Assembly (NCBI GenBank): GCA_003220685.1
Contig: QHTE01000005.1
Coordinates: 1 to 44,929 of the forward strand
DNA length: 44,929 nt
Origin: Candidatus Rokuibacteriota bacterium
GTDB lineage: Bacteria; Methylomirabilota; Methylomirabilia; Rokubacteriales; CSP1-6
Direction: 5' to 3'
Position numbers and translations under genes: made by a program. The notes under the pieces are model-generated. The model saw only the letters and a list, made by a program, of their open reading frames with translations, was not told the DNA's origin and ran no database searches. Numbering within the stretch: the stretch's first letter is position 1; the number at the start of each line of letters is the position of its first letter. This document shows positions 15,769 through 23,652 of the stretch, piece by piece.

Positions 15769-15920
15769 ACTCCCCCGGCACTCACTACGCCACGTGTCCG
15801 ACACGAATCGACCCTGGCGCTTCAGGTTCGCGCTCTCTCAGCAGTTAGAAACTTCGGCATGACTTCGCTGGACTCTAACGCGAGCGGGCATGGCCCGGGC
15901 AGCATACAATAGCCGCCACC

Positions 15921-17330
15921 ATGAACAACAGTGACCTCTGCTGGATGTCCGCGTCCGAGCTGGCCGGCGCGATCGCGAAGAAGAAAGTGTCGCCCGTCGA
16001 GGTGGTCGATGCCGTGCTCGAGCGCATTGGCACCTTGAAGCAGCTGAACGCGTACGTCACGCTCGACGCCGACCGCGCGCGGCAGGCGGCGAAGGCCGCC
16101 GAGCGCGCGGTGATGAAGCGCGGGGCGAAGCTCGGCCCGCTGCACGGCGTGCCGTTCTCGGTCAAGGACCTCATCATCACCAAGGACGTGCGCACCACGT
16201 TCGGCACCCCGATCTACCGCGACAACGTGCCGACCGAGGACGCGCCCTCGGTCGAGCGGCTCAAGGCGGCCGGCGCCATCATGCTCGGCAAGACCAACAC
16301 GCCCACCCTGGGCTGGGTCGGCGTCACCGACAATCTCCTGTTCGGCGTCACGCGCAACCCGTGGAGCCTCGGCCACACGCCCGGCGGCTCCTCGGGCGGC
16401 GCCGGCGCCGCCGTCGCGGCGGGCTTGGCTCCGCTCGCGCTCGGCACCGACGGCGGCGGCTCGATCCGCAAGCCGGCGGCCTGGTGCGGGATCTACGGGC
16501 TCAAGGCCTCGTGGGGACGGATCGCCGTCTACCCAGCCAGCGCGGCGTGGAGCCTCTCGCACGCCGGGCCGATGACGCGGACCGTGAAGGACGCGGCGCT
16601 CATGATGAACGTGTGCGCCGGGCCGGACGAGCGCGATCAGTACTCGCTGCCGGCGACGAAGGTCGACTACGTCAAAGCGCTCCAGGGAAGTCTCAAGGGG
16701 CTCCGCGTGGCGTGGAGCGAGAAGCTCGGCGTGGCGCCGGCGGTCGACCCGGAGGTGAGCGCCGCCACCGCGAGGGCCGCGCGCGCGTTCCGCGAGCTCG
16801 GCTGCAAGGTCGAGACCGCCGAGCCCACATGGCCGTCGCCCTACGACTGCTGGCGCACGATCTTCCTCGGCGGCATCGGCGCGCGGCTCGCGCCCTACCT
16901 CGATCGCCGCGATCAGATCGACCCGGGGCTGCTCCCGATCGTCGAGGAGGCCACGAAGCTGCCGCCGACGAAGTACGTCCAGGCGTGGTTCGACCGGCTC
17001 GCCTGGTGGCAGCACGCGCGGGCGTTCTTCGAGCGCTACGACCTCCTGCTCACGCCGACCGTCGCGTGCCCGCCGCTCCCGATCGGCCAGTTCTATCCGG
17101 ACCAGATCGGCGGCGTGAAGGTCGGGCGCGAGGCGGCGAGCGCGTTCACCTACATCTTCAACATGACCGGCCAGCCCGCGGCCACCGTGCCCTGCGGGTT
17201 CACCAAGGCCGGCTTGCCGATCGGGCTCCAGATCGTGGGCCGCCGCTTCGACGACGTGACCGTGCTGCGCGCCTCGGCGGCGTTCGAGGCGGCGCATCCG
17301 TGGGCGCAGCGGCGCCCTGCTCTCGGCTAG
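15921..17330 (+). CDS. Amidase (amidase signature family)
   Basis: 469 residues with the full Ser-cisSer-Lys triad: K82 in PFSVKDLI, the cis-serine at 157/158 in GGSSGGAGAA, and the nucleophile S181 in GTDGGGSIRKPA. Length and C-terminal pattern (NMTGQPAATVPCG, LPIGLQIVGRRFDD) are typical. It hydrolyses an amide in the cytosol; the substrate is unknown. The GatA-like architecture is that of catabolic amidases rather than the transamidase, and no gatB or gatC is present. ATG 15921 lies 10 bases after a TACAAT that could be a -10 box, giving a very short leader. An LLM oxidoreductase follows two bases after the stop, so the two probably act in one catabolic route. Confidence 0.92.
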   Translation: MNNSDLCWMSASELAGAIAKKKVSPVEVVDAVLERIGTLKQLNAYVTLDADRARQAAKAAERAVMKRGAKLGPLHGVPFSVKDLIITKDVRTTFGTPIYRDNVPTEDAPSVERLKAAGAIMLGKTNTPTLGWVGVTDNLLFGVTRNPWSLGHTPGGSSGGAGAAVAAGLAPLALGTDGGGSIRKPAAWCGIYGLKASWGRIAVYPASAAWSLSHAGPMTRTVKDAALMMNVCAGPDERDQYSLPATKVDYVKALQGSLKGLRVAWSEKLGVAPAVDPEVSAATARAARAFRELGCKVETAEPTWPSPYDCWRTIFLGGIGARLAPYLDRRDQIDPGLLPIVEEATKLPPTKYVQAWFDRLAWWQHARAFFERYDLLLTPTVACPPLPIGQFYPDQIGGVKVGREAASAFTYIFNMTGQPAATVPCGFTKAGLPIGLQIVGRRFDDVTVLRASAAFEAAHPWAQRRPALG

Positions 17331-17332
17331 CG

Positions 17333-18250
17333 ATGAAGATCGGCGTCAATCTCCTGAACTGGGGGCCGGGCGTGAGCCCGGAGGCGCTCGCGCGCACGAC
17401 GGCGCTCGTCGAGGCGCTGGGCTATCACCTGGTCATGATCTCGGACCACGTGGCGCCGACACCCGACGTCGCGGCCAAGTATCCGACGCCGCTCTACGAC
17501 CCCTTCACCACGCTCGGCTGGCTCGCTGGCGCCACGCGGCGGATCGAGCTCGGTACCACCGTGATCATCCTGCCGTACCGCAACCCGATCCTCACGGCGC
17601 GGATGGCCGCGACCGTCGACCGGCTGAGCGGGGGCCGCTTCATCTTCGGCGTCGGCGTCGGCTGGGCGAAGCAAGAGTTCGAGGCGCTCGGCGTACCGTT
17701 CGCGCGCCGCGGCGCCATCTCGCACGACTATCTCCAGGCGATCAAGACGTTGTGGACCGAGGACGTCGCGTCGTACACCGGCCCGTTCGTCTCGTTCGAG
17801 AACGTGCACACCGCGCCGCGGCCGCTGCGCTCGCCGCATCCGCCGATCTGGATCGGCGGCTCGACCGACGCGGCGCTCCGGCGCGCGGTGCGCTACGGCG
17901 AGGCCTGGCATCCCAACCGCGTTCGCATGGACTGGCTGAGAGACATCGGCCTGCCGAAGCTCGAGGTCGTCGCCGCCGCCGAGGGCAAGCCCGTGCCCGC
18001 CCTCTGCCCGCGCATCAGGCTCGAGCTGACCGACGCACCGCGCCGGGACGCCGAGCGCCTGATCGGCCAGGGCACGCTCGATCAGATGCGAAAGGACCTG
18101 GAAGCGCTGCAATCGCTCGGCGCCGAGTACGTCCTACTGGACAGCGCGGGCGACGACCCGCAGGCGACGCGCGATCAGGAGCCGCTCTGGCGGATGCTGG
18201 CGACGCTCGCCGACAAAGTCCTGGATCTCCCGCAGCAGACCCTGCGCTAG
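17333..18250 (+). CDS. LLM-class F420/FMN-dependent oxidoreductase
   Basis: 305 residues, a luciferase-like TIM barrel of the TIGR03619 type. Landmarks are MKIGVNLLNWGPGVSPE, MISDHVAPTPD, TTVIILPYRNPILTA, DRLSGGRFIFGVGVGWA and PPIWIGGSTDAALRRA. It should use reduced F420 or FMN; the substrate is unknown. ATG 17333 is two bases after the amidase stop, so translational coupling is likely. Its stop overlaps the stop of the convergent DUF1272 gene by four bases. It is complete, unlike the LLM gene at 15283. Confidence 0.9.
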   Translation: MKIGVNLLNWGPGVSPEALARTTALVEALGYHLVMISDHVAPTPDVAAKYPTPLYDPFTTLGWLAGATRRIELGTTVIILPYRNPILTARMAATVDRLSGGRFIFGVGVGWAKQEFEALGVPFARRGAISHDYLQAIKTLWTEDVASYTGPFVSFENVHTAPRPLRSPHPPIWIGGSTDAALRRAVRYGEAWHPNRVRMDWLRDIGLPKLEVVAAAEGKPVPALCPRIRLELTDAPRRDAERLIGQGTLDQMRKDLEALQSLGAEYVLLDSAGDDPQATRDQEPLWRMLATLADKVLDLPQQTLR

Positions 18251-18495
18251 GCGACCTTCCGGCAGCCCGCCGGCTTGTGGATCCGCTCTGTAGACGGCGG
18301 GAACTTCGCGAGCTTGTCGGCGGGCCGGCGCGGCCGCGCCACCAACTCGCCGCCGCAGTTCGGGCACGTGCCCCCGAGCACCGTCGTCGCGCACGACCGG
18401 CAGAACGTGCACTCGAACGAGCAGATCACGGCGTCGGACGAGTCCGGCGGCAGATCGCGATCACCGCACTCGCAGCTCGGGCGCAGCTGCAGCAT
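18247..18495 (-). CDS. DUF1272 zinc-ribbon protein
   Basis: 82 residues. The DUF1272 pattern is unmistakable: MLQLRPSCECGDRDLPPDS, then ICSFECTFC, then GTCPNCGGELV, ending with the RPADKLAKFPPST-type tail. Eight cysteines (8, 10, 25, 29, 32, 35, 44, 47) should bind zinc or another metal. Function is unknown. ATG 18495 is supported by GGAGG five bases upstream, and it starts two bases after the cyclodeaminase stop, so it is the last gene of that operon. The stop overlaps the convergent LLM gene by four bases. Confidence 0.9.
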   Translation of the reverse strand: MLQLRPSCECGDRDLPPDSSDAVICSFECTFCRSCATTVLGGTCPNCGGELVARPRRPADKLAKFPPSTERIHKPAGCRKVA

Positions 18496-18497
18496 GG

Positions 18498-19391
18498 CTA
18501 CCTCCGTACCTGCACGGCCTTGCGATAGACGAGATCGGCGGAGACCACGTCCTGGACCGCGACGCCGACCGATTTGTAGAGCGTGATCTCGTCCGCCGAC
18601 TGGCGGCCGGGCCTGGTGCCCAGCACGACCTCGCCGATCTCCGCGAAGATCCGGCCCGAGGCGATGACGTCGCCGGACTCGTGCGTGGCCGCCTCGCGCG
18701 ACTCGACGTAGAGCTTCGCCTTCCGGAGCGCGTCGTCGTCCAGCTCGCGCCAGGTCGGTCGCGGCGCGCCGACCGCGTTGATGTGCGTTCCCGGCGCGAG
18801 CCACGCGCCCGACAGCACCGGCGTCTGCGACGTCGTCGCCACCACGATCACCTCGGCGCCGCGCACCGCGTCTTCCGCGGACGCCGCCGCGCGGATCCCG
18901 AACTGCTTGGCGAAGGCCGCCGCGTTTCGCGGGCTCCAGACGCGGACCTCGCGGAACGTGCGGACCAGGCGGAGCGCCTCGAGGTGGCTCCGCGCCTGGA
19001 CGCCCGAGCCGAGGATGCCGAGCACCGCGGCCTCGGGACGCGCGAGCAGCCGCGTGGCCACCGCGGACACCGCCGCCGTGCGCATCTCGGTGATGAGCCG
19101 GCCGTCCAGCGTGACCAGCGGCTCGCCCGTCTCGGGACGGAACAAAAGGATCATCGCGTGGTGGCTCGGGATGTCCCGGTTGTTCGGGTAGAACGTGACC
19201 AGCTTGGCGCCGAGCACGCCGCCGTACGCCGGCATGAGCCCGAGAAACCCCTGATGCTCGGCGACCGGCAGCATCACGCGCATGGGCTGCACGACCTTGC
19301 CGCTCGACAGGTCGGCCATGGCCTTCGCCATGGCGGGGATCAGATCCTCCATCTTCAGAAGATCGTGCACCGCCTGCTCATCGAGGATCAT
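18498..19391 (-). CDS. Ornithine cyclodeaminase/mu-crystallin family protein
   Basis: 297 residues. Family landmarks are the N-terminal MILDEQAVHDLLKMEDLIPA, ARG/Lys-region DGRLITEMRTAAVSAVAT, the NAD-binding LGILGSGVQARSHLEAL, GTHINAVGAPRPTWRELDD, and the closing KSVGVAVQDVVSADLVY. Members include ornithine cyclodeaminase, alanine dehydrogenase and ketimine reductases using NAD(P)H; which activity is present cannot be decided. ATG 19391 overlaps the upstream VOC stop (ATGA). It is slightly short for the family (about 310-330) but nothing central appears missing. Confidence 0.9.
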   Translation of the reverse strand: MILDEQAVHDLLKMEDLIPAMAKAMADLSSGKVVQPMRVMLPVAEHQGFLGLMPAYGGVLGAKLVTFYPNNRDIPSHHAMILLFRPETGEPLVTLDGRLITEMRTAAVSAVATRLLARPEAAVLGILGSGVQARSHLEALRLVRTFREVRVWSPRNAAAFAKQFGIRAAASAEDAVRGAEVIVVATTSQTPVLSGAWLAPGTHINAVGAPRPTWRELDDDALRKAKLYVESREAATHESGDVIASGRIFAEIGEVVLGTRPGRQSADEITLYKSVGVAVQDVVSADLVYRKAVQVRR

Positions 19392-19792
19392 CGGCGGCCG
19401 AACCAGTGCCTCAGCTCGATGCTGTGTCCGTCCGGATCGCGGATCTCCGCCCTCGCGTACGCGACTTCGCGTACCCGCGGCCCCCAGGTGATCGGCACGC
19501 CCTTCGTCTTCAGATAGTCGATGGTGCTCTGCATGTCCGCGACCTCGAGCGCCATCATGCGATAGCCGAGATGCTCCTGCGTGGGGGCGGGCGCGACCGA
19601 TCCGCCGTACTTGATCAGCTCGATCGACGTGCCACCGAGATCCAGATAGGCCAGATCCAGCCGAACGCCCAGGCTCGAGCGGTCGATCCGCTCACGGGCC
19701 CGGACCTTGAACCCGAGCACGTCGGTGTAGAACTTCACGGAGCGGTCGAGATCTTCCGTCACGATCTCGACGTGGTCGATACGCTTGAACAT
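19388..19792 (-). CDS. VOC/glyoxalase family protein
   Basis: 134 residues with two beta-alpha-beta-beta-beta modules. The metal ligand candidates are H7 in RIDHVEIV, the glutamate in GTSIELI and the glutamate in GHSIELRHWF. The start MFKRIDHVEIVTEDLDRSVKFY is typical of lactoylglutathione lyase/methylmalonyl-CoA epimerase-like proteins. The true substrate is unknown. ATG 19792 has GGGAGGG four bases upstream. The stop overlaps the cyclodeaminase start, so the genes form one operon. Confidence 0.87.
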   Translation of the reverse strand: MFKRIDHVEIVTEDLDRSVKFYTDVLGFKVRARERIDRSSLGVRLDLAYLDLGGTSIELIKYGGSVAPAPTQEHLGYRMMALEVADMQSTIDYLKTKGVPITWGPRVREVAYARAEIRDPDGHSIELRHWFGRR

Positions 19793-19811
19793 GGAACCCT
19801 CCCTGACGCGG

Positions 19812-20480
19812 TTACCCTCCGAGCAGGCGGGCGACCTCGGTTCGGTTGTGCTTCGTCGCGATGTCGAGCGGTGTCTCCCCCTCGGGTGTCCGCAAGGATC
19901 GATCGGCGCCGCTGTCGAGCAGCAGGCGAACAAGGGCCATATCCCCGTTGAACGCGGCCTCGTGCAGGGGTGTGTGCCCGGCGGATGAGCCGCGGCCGTC
20001 GACCGGGGACCCGCGAGCGACGAGGAGCCGCACGATCTCGGGGCGGCGGTCGGCGCGCACCCCAGCGGCCGCGGCGTTGATCGCCAGGTTGGCTTCAGAG
20101 TTCCGGGAGACGGCACGCACGTCCGCGCCGGCGTCCAGGAGTGCCTCGGCGGTCTCGCGATGGCCGAAGAACGCCGCCAGATGGAGCGGCGGCCAGCCGT
20201 CATGCGAGCGTTGCCCCACGAGCCCGGGATTCTCGCCGAGATGTCGCCGAACGTCTGCGAGGAGCCCGAGGGCGCAGGACTCGAAGAAGCTCGGGCGGGC
20301 GCCGCGCTCGAGCAGGAGCCGCACGATGTCGTGCTGGCCGGTGTACGTCGCGATCAGCAGGGGTGAATTGCCGTGCTCGTCGCGCGCGTTCGCGAGAGTT
20401 GGGCCGGCGGCGAGCAGCTCACCGGCAGTCTTCGCGTCGCCGCGACGAATGGCGCCGAGTAGATCGGCGATTCCGCTCAC
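19812..20480 (-). CDS. Ankyrin-repeat protein
   Basis: About 222 residues made almost wholly of ankyrin repeats. Clear units are HGNSPLLIATYTGQHDIVRL, DGWPPLHLAAFFGHRETAEA, GHTPLHEAAFNGDMALVRLL and EGETPLDIATKHNRTEVARL, five to six repeats in all. There is no signal peptide, so it is probably a cytosolic binding protein. The start is GTG 20480, chosen because the frame upstream runs into the dioxygenase-like gene; no Shine-Dalgarno is visible. It lies 19 bases upstream of the VOC gene, in the same operon. Partner unknown. Confidence 0.82.
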   Translation of the reverse strand: MSGIADLLGAIRRGDAKTAGELLAAGPTLANARDEHGNSPLLIATYTGQHDIVRLLLERGARPSFFESCALGLLADVRRHLGENPGLVGQRSHDGWPPLHLAAFFGHRETAEALLDAGADVRAVSRNSEANLAINAAAAGVRADRRPEIVRLLVARGSPVDGRGSSAGHTPLHEAAFNGDMALVRLLLDSGADRSLRTPEGETPLDIATKHNRTEVARLLGG

Positions 20481-20515
20481 GAGGGTCGGGCCCGGGGCGG
20501 GCCCTGCGCCGGCGA

Positions 20516-21028
20516 CTACGTCTTCAGGAAGGCCGGCGTGGGCGTGAGCGCCTCGTCCCACGGCCCGGGGAAGCGGCCTTTCGCGCCCTGCTCCGAGAAC
20601 GGCCGCTCGCGGTGCCACTCGCTCCGCGGCTGCTCGTAGTAGACCTCGAGGCCGTTACCGTCGGGATCAGAGAAGTAGATGCCGATCGAGACCGTGTGGT
20701 CGGAGACGCTAACCGGAACGTCCTTCTCCTTGAGCCGCTTGTACATCTCGCCGAGGTCACCGAGGTTCGCCATGCGCCAGGCGACGTGATTCAGGCCCAC
20801 CTGCTTCTTCTGCGGGCCCGCGGCCTCTTCACCCACCTCGAAGAGCGCGATGTCGTGCGCGTGGTCGGTGTCGCAGGAGAGGAAGGCGGCCCGCAGTTTC
20901 TCGGTTCCCTGAAACATCATGGTGTCCTGCACGTGGAAGCCGAAGACGTCCGTGTACCACTTGAGCGAGCGCTCGGCGTTCCGGACGAAGATGTTGACGT
21001 GATCGATGGACACCGGCTTGTAATCCAT
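20516..21028 (-). CDS. VOC-family extradiol dioxygenase-like protein
   Basis: 170 residues. Metal ligands fit the catechol 2,3-dioxygenase pattern: H10 in SIDHVNIFV, His in GLNHVAWRM, and Glu in DPDGNGLEVYYEQP. The C-terminal tail (SEWHRERPFSEQG...FPGPWDEAL) is also seen in such dioxygenase-like proteins. Ring-cleavage is possible but the protein is shorter than full two-domain enzymes (about 300 residues), so a single-domain VOC enzyme is likelier. ATG 21028 has AGGAGA seven bases upstream. The DsrE-like gene ends 69 bases upstream. Confidence 0.82.
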   Translation of the reverse strand: MDYKPVSIDHVNIFVRNAERSLKWYTDVFGFHVQDTMMFQGTEKLRAAFLSCDTDHAHDIALFEVGEEAAGPQKKQVGLNHVAWRMANLGDLGEMYKRLKEKDVPVSVSDHTVSIGIYFSDPDGNGLEVYYEQPRSEWHRERPFSEQGAKGRFPGPWDEALTPTPAFLKT

Positions 21029-21097
21029 TGGCCTGTCTCCTGCGGTCAGAATTTCGCTCCCGGAGTATACCGCACCGGGGGCGAGCCATGCGACCGC

Positions 21098-21457
21098 CTA
21101 CTCCGTGAGGATCCGGTCCGCCCACTCCACGAGCGCCACGAGCTTCGGCGGGTCGGAGAACGAGGCGTTCTTCCCCGCGAGATCGTCGATCAGGACCCCC
21201 CGGGCCCGCGAGCAGGCCCCTCAGACGTGGATCGGCACGCGATCAGCGATCACCTTCGCGAGCGCCTCCGAGAGCGGCGCCCAGCCGACCGGCACCACCG
21301 CGTTCGCGACGACCGTGCGCATCAGCGAGACGGCCTCCCCCAGCAGGAACACCTGGACGTCGTGGCCCGCTTCGGCGAACGCGATCGCGTGATGAAACGG
21401 AAACGAGGCCTGCGTGGGATCGCCCGACCCCCAGGCGCTCTTGATCAGGACCTTCAT
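21098..21457 (-). CDS. DsrE-like protein, predicted selenoprotein (TGA at codon 79)
   Basis: From ATG 21457 the frame reads MKVLIKSAWGSGDPTQASFP to VPIHV, then TGA at 21223-21221. In the same frame it continues GACSRARGVLIDDLAGKN, then a segment ending LVALVEWADRILTE and TAG at 21098. Downstream of the TGA are 40 codons, all plausible and all matching the DsrE/DsrF-like C-terminus. DsrE-family relatives carry Cys at the TGA position in a C-G-x-C motif, so the protein would be 119 residues with U79-G-A-C82. DsrE-like proteins are among the families with known selenocysteine forms. If Sec is inserted, U79/C82 would be a redox or sulfur-transfer centre. Otherwise TGC-to-TGA is a nonsense mutation or base error, giving a 78-residue product without the active site. 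The ATG overlaps the GNAT stop (ATGA). No selA, selB, selC or selD lies in the window. Confidence 0.72.
21193..21207 (-). promoter_or_regulatory. Candidate SECIS-like hairpin after the DsrE TGA
   Basis: On the minus strand, bases 14-28 after the TGA form GGGCC-CGGGG-GGUCC: five pairs (one G-U) with a five-base G-rich loop 19-23 bases from the UGA. Bacterial SECIS hairpins place a G-containing apical loop roughly 16-37 bases after UGA, so position and loop fit. An alternative stem, GGGCC-UGCUCGCG-GGCCC, starts two bases after the UGA. This is by eye only. Confidence 0.4.
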
Positions 21458-21981
21458 CGCGTCATCTCCGTTTCTCCGAGATCGAGACGAAAGCCCATGA
21501 CCGTCGTGCCGGGCATGGGATGAAAGTCGAGCTCGGGCGCGCGAACGAAGCCCATCCGCTCGTACATCCTGAGCGCGGCGGCCATCATCTCCGTCGTGTG
21601 CAGGCTCAGGACCCGTGCGCCGGCTCGACGGGCGCGCCGCACGCATTCCTGCATGAGCGCCGTGCCGACGCCGCCCCCGCGCTCGGCCGGCGCCACGGCG
21701 AGGAGCCGCACCTCGGGCCAGGGCATCTCGAGCCCACCGCCCTTCGGCAGCTCCATACGGCGCGGGGGATAGAGCAGCACCGTGCCCACGATGTCGCCGT
21801 CGCGCTCGGCGACGAGCTGCTCGGCCGAGCCGACCTCCGCGAGCGAGGCCACGATGTTCCGGCGATAGCCCTCCCAGAAGGCCTTCATCGGGGCGGCGTA
21901 CTCCTGATAGGCCGCCAGGGTGACCTTGCGGATCGCATCCTGGTCCTCCGGTCGCGCGTCGCGAACACGCAGATCAGTCAC
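21454..21981 (-). CDS. GNAT-family N-acetyltransferase
   Basis: 175 residues. The acetyl-CoA loop is clear in VRLLAVAPAERGGGVGTAL, followed by helix alpha-3 and the closing LRMYERMGFVRAPEL. The substrate is unknown. The start is GTG 21981, overlapping the CYTH stop (GTGA). Its stop overlaps the DsrE-like start, so it sits in a chain of coupled genes from 23522 to 21098. Confidence 0.87.
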   Translation of the reverse strand: MTDLRVRDARPEDQDAIRKVTLAAYQEYAAPMKAFWEGYRRNIVASLAEVGSAEQLVAERDGDIVGTVLLYPPRRMELPKGGGLEMPWPEVRLLAVAPAERGGGVGTALMQECVRRARRAGARVLSLHTTEMMAAALRMYERMGFVRAPELDFHPMPGTTVMGFRLDLGETEMTR

Positions 21982-22553
21982 GGGCCTTGAGTCAGGCTCC
22001 GGGTGACGCTCTGCTGTGAGAGCAGATCGACGTAGGCGCCCTCGACGAGCTGCTCGTCGCCGAGGCCGAGCGCCGTCATCAGGACTCGGGCCTCCTTCAC
22101 TCCCGCGTCCGGGCTCTCGCCCTCCGCCAGGACGACCTCGAGCTCGAGGAAGTGCCCCAGACTCTCGACCCGATCCAGGTGCACGCGCGTCCGCCCCACG
22201 AGATACAGGGTGCGATGCTTGCGCACGCGCCCGGCCGTCCCGTAGGCGAGCGACAGCGCCTCGCGCAGCGCATCGGGTGCGCCGGTCGGCGCGATGACGA
22301 AGCGCGACTCCTTGGGCCGGGTCTGATTCGCGCGCCGGTAGAAGATCAGATTGCCTTCGGTCGGCGAGAACGTCCGAAGCTTGAGCCTGCCGCGCTCGCA
22401 GACGAAGAACGTGTCGTCTTGCTCGATCTCGGTCGGGCCCCGGTCGGCGATCGCGGCGACCCTCGGCGCCATGACCTCGACGCTGGTGATCCAAGCCTTG
22501 ATCTCGACGTTGCGCTGCTCGTGACTCGCGTGCGCCGATCCGGGTGCCGTCAT
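21978..22553 (-). CDS. CYTH-domain protein (class IV adenylate cyclase/ThTPase-like)
   Basis: 191 residues. The E-x-K motif of the CYTH tunnel is at 17-19 (RNVEIKAWI). Charged tunnel residues follow in ERGRLKLRTF, then RTRVHLDRVESLGHFLELEV and the C-terminal GAYVDLL. CYTH enzymes act on triphosphates with Mg2+ (cAMP formation, thiamine triphosphate or tripolyphosphate hydrolysis). Which applies is not readable. ATG 22553 is one base from the upstream stop. The two GNAT genes flank it. Confidence 0.85.
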   Translation of the reverse strand: MTAPGSAHASHEQRNVEIKAWITSVEVMAPRVAAIADRGPTEIEQDDTFFVCERGRLKLRTFSPTEGNLIFYRRANQTRPKESRFVIAPTGAPDALREALSLAYGTAGRVRKHRTLYLVGRTRVHLDRVESLGHFLELEVVLAEGESPDAGVKEARVLMTALGLGDEQLVEGAYVDLLSQQSVTRSLTQGP

Positions 22554-22554
22554 C

Positions 22555-23067
22555 TCAGCATGGCCTCCGCCCGAGCTCGAGGACGTGCGTGAACTCGCCG
22601 CTCTCAGTGCGTGGCCGAAAGCCCATCGCCGCGTAGAGGCGTGCCGCCGCCTCGTTGTTGGTCCGCAGGCGCAGCGTGTCGAATCGACCGCCCGCGCTGT
22701 CGATGACGTGCGCGACCAGCTGCCGGCCCACGCCGCGCCCGCGGAAGGATGTCAGCACGTAGAGATGCCGGACTCGGCCTGCCCGCGGGGCGCCGGCATA
22801 GGGATCGACGTTGAGCCCGCACACGCCGACGAGCCGGCCAGCGACCCGCGCGGCGAACAGCGCCTCGCCGGGCCGATCGAACCGGTTGGTCTGATCGGCC
22901 CACTCGTCCACGAGGCGGCGGACGATCCGTGAGCCGGCCGCCTCGCTGTCCGCGAGCAGATCGCGCACGCGCTCGGGCGGCAAATCCCGAAGGGTCTCGA
23001 TCGTGGCGGGACCGGAGGCGATCCCGCCTCTCGGTGGCCGGTGAACGCAGCCGCCGAGCTCGGTCAT
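22555..23067 (-). CDS. GNAT-family N-acetyltransferase
   Basis: 170 residues. Core motif VRHLYVLTSFRGRGVGRQLV (acetyl-CoA pyrophosphate loop), then TLRLRTNNEAAARLYAAMGF and a C-terminal strand. The N-terminal half (RDLPPERVRDLLADSEAAG) is the substrate side; specificity is unknown. ATG 23067 overlaps the stop of the upstream secreted-protein gene (ATGA). Confidence 0.86.
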   Translation of the reverse strand: MTELGGCVHRPPRGGIASGPATIETLRDLPPERVRDLLADSEAAGSRIVRRLVDEWADQTNRFDRPGEALFAARVAGRLVGVCGLNVDPYAGAPRAGRVRHLYVLTSFRGRGVGRQLVAHVIDSAGGRFDTLRLRTNNEAAARLYAAMGFRPRTESGEFTHVLELGRRPC

Positions 23068-23522
23068 CGCCGGGGGCGGGTGATGATGACTTCGACCACG
23101 TCGAATCCGGGGGCCGGCGACGCCGTGCTGCTGAAGGCCACCGCCACCGAGTACGCCGTCCCGAAGTCGGTGCCGGCGGCCGCCTCTATCTCGCGCCGCG
23201 TCTGGTCGCTGAATCGACGGAACGTCCCGGAGGGATAGTAGCTGCCGACGACGAGCGTCTCGGGCGGGCCTTGCGCGTCCCTGAACGAGGGCCGCACGGC
23301 GAGCCCCACGCCCGTCTTCGGGTCGGTGGCGATGATGCCCGTGCCCCGGTCAACGGGGCCGGGCCAAATCTTCCACGTCTGCGAATCGACCATGCGTCTG
23401 GCTTCCGCCTCCCACTGGGAACGGTTCAGCCCGAAGATCCGGTCCGCGTCCTGCTTGCTGACGAGGCGCTCCTGGGCCGCCGAAGGCCCGGCCGCGACCG
23501 CGAGCAGGGCGAGGAGGACCAT
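23064..23522 (-). CDS. Hypothetical exported protein
   Basis: 152 residues from ATG 23522, which opens a clean signal peptide (MVLLALLAVAAGPSAAQ). ATG 23615 in frame would add 31 non-hydrophobic residues and is less likely. The mature part contains SKQDADRIFGLNRSQWEAE, a Gly-rich DRGTGIIATDPKTGVGL segment and an amphipathic end with VVEVIITRPRR. I do not recognise the family. It should be periplasmic. The stop overlaps the next gene (ATGA). Confidence 0.6.
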   Translation of the reverse strand: MVLLALLAVAAGPSAAQERLVSKQDADRIFGLNRSQWEAEARRMVDSQTWKIWPGPVDRGTGIIATDPKTGVGLAVRPSFRDAQGPPETLVVGSYYPSGTFRRFSDQTRREIEAAAGTDFGTAYSVAVAFSSTASPAPGFDVVEVIITRPRR

Positions 23523-23652
23523 CGCGACGAACGACCCTAGTGCTCCAGAGCGATTCCCCGATACCCGCAAAAATAGCAATGTTCGATCCTCCGGTGAAGT
23601 GTGGGACAAATCCACCGAAAGCGTAATCCCACCCCCCCGCCCCGGCGAAAGA

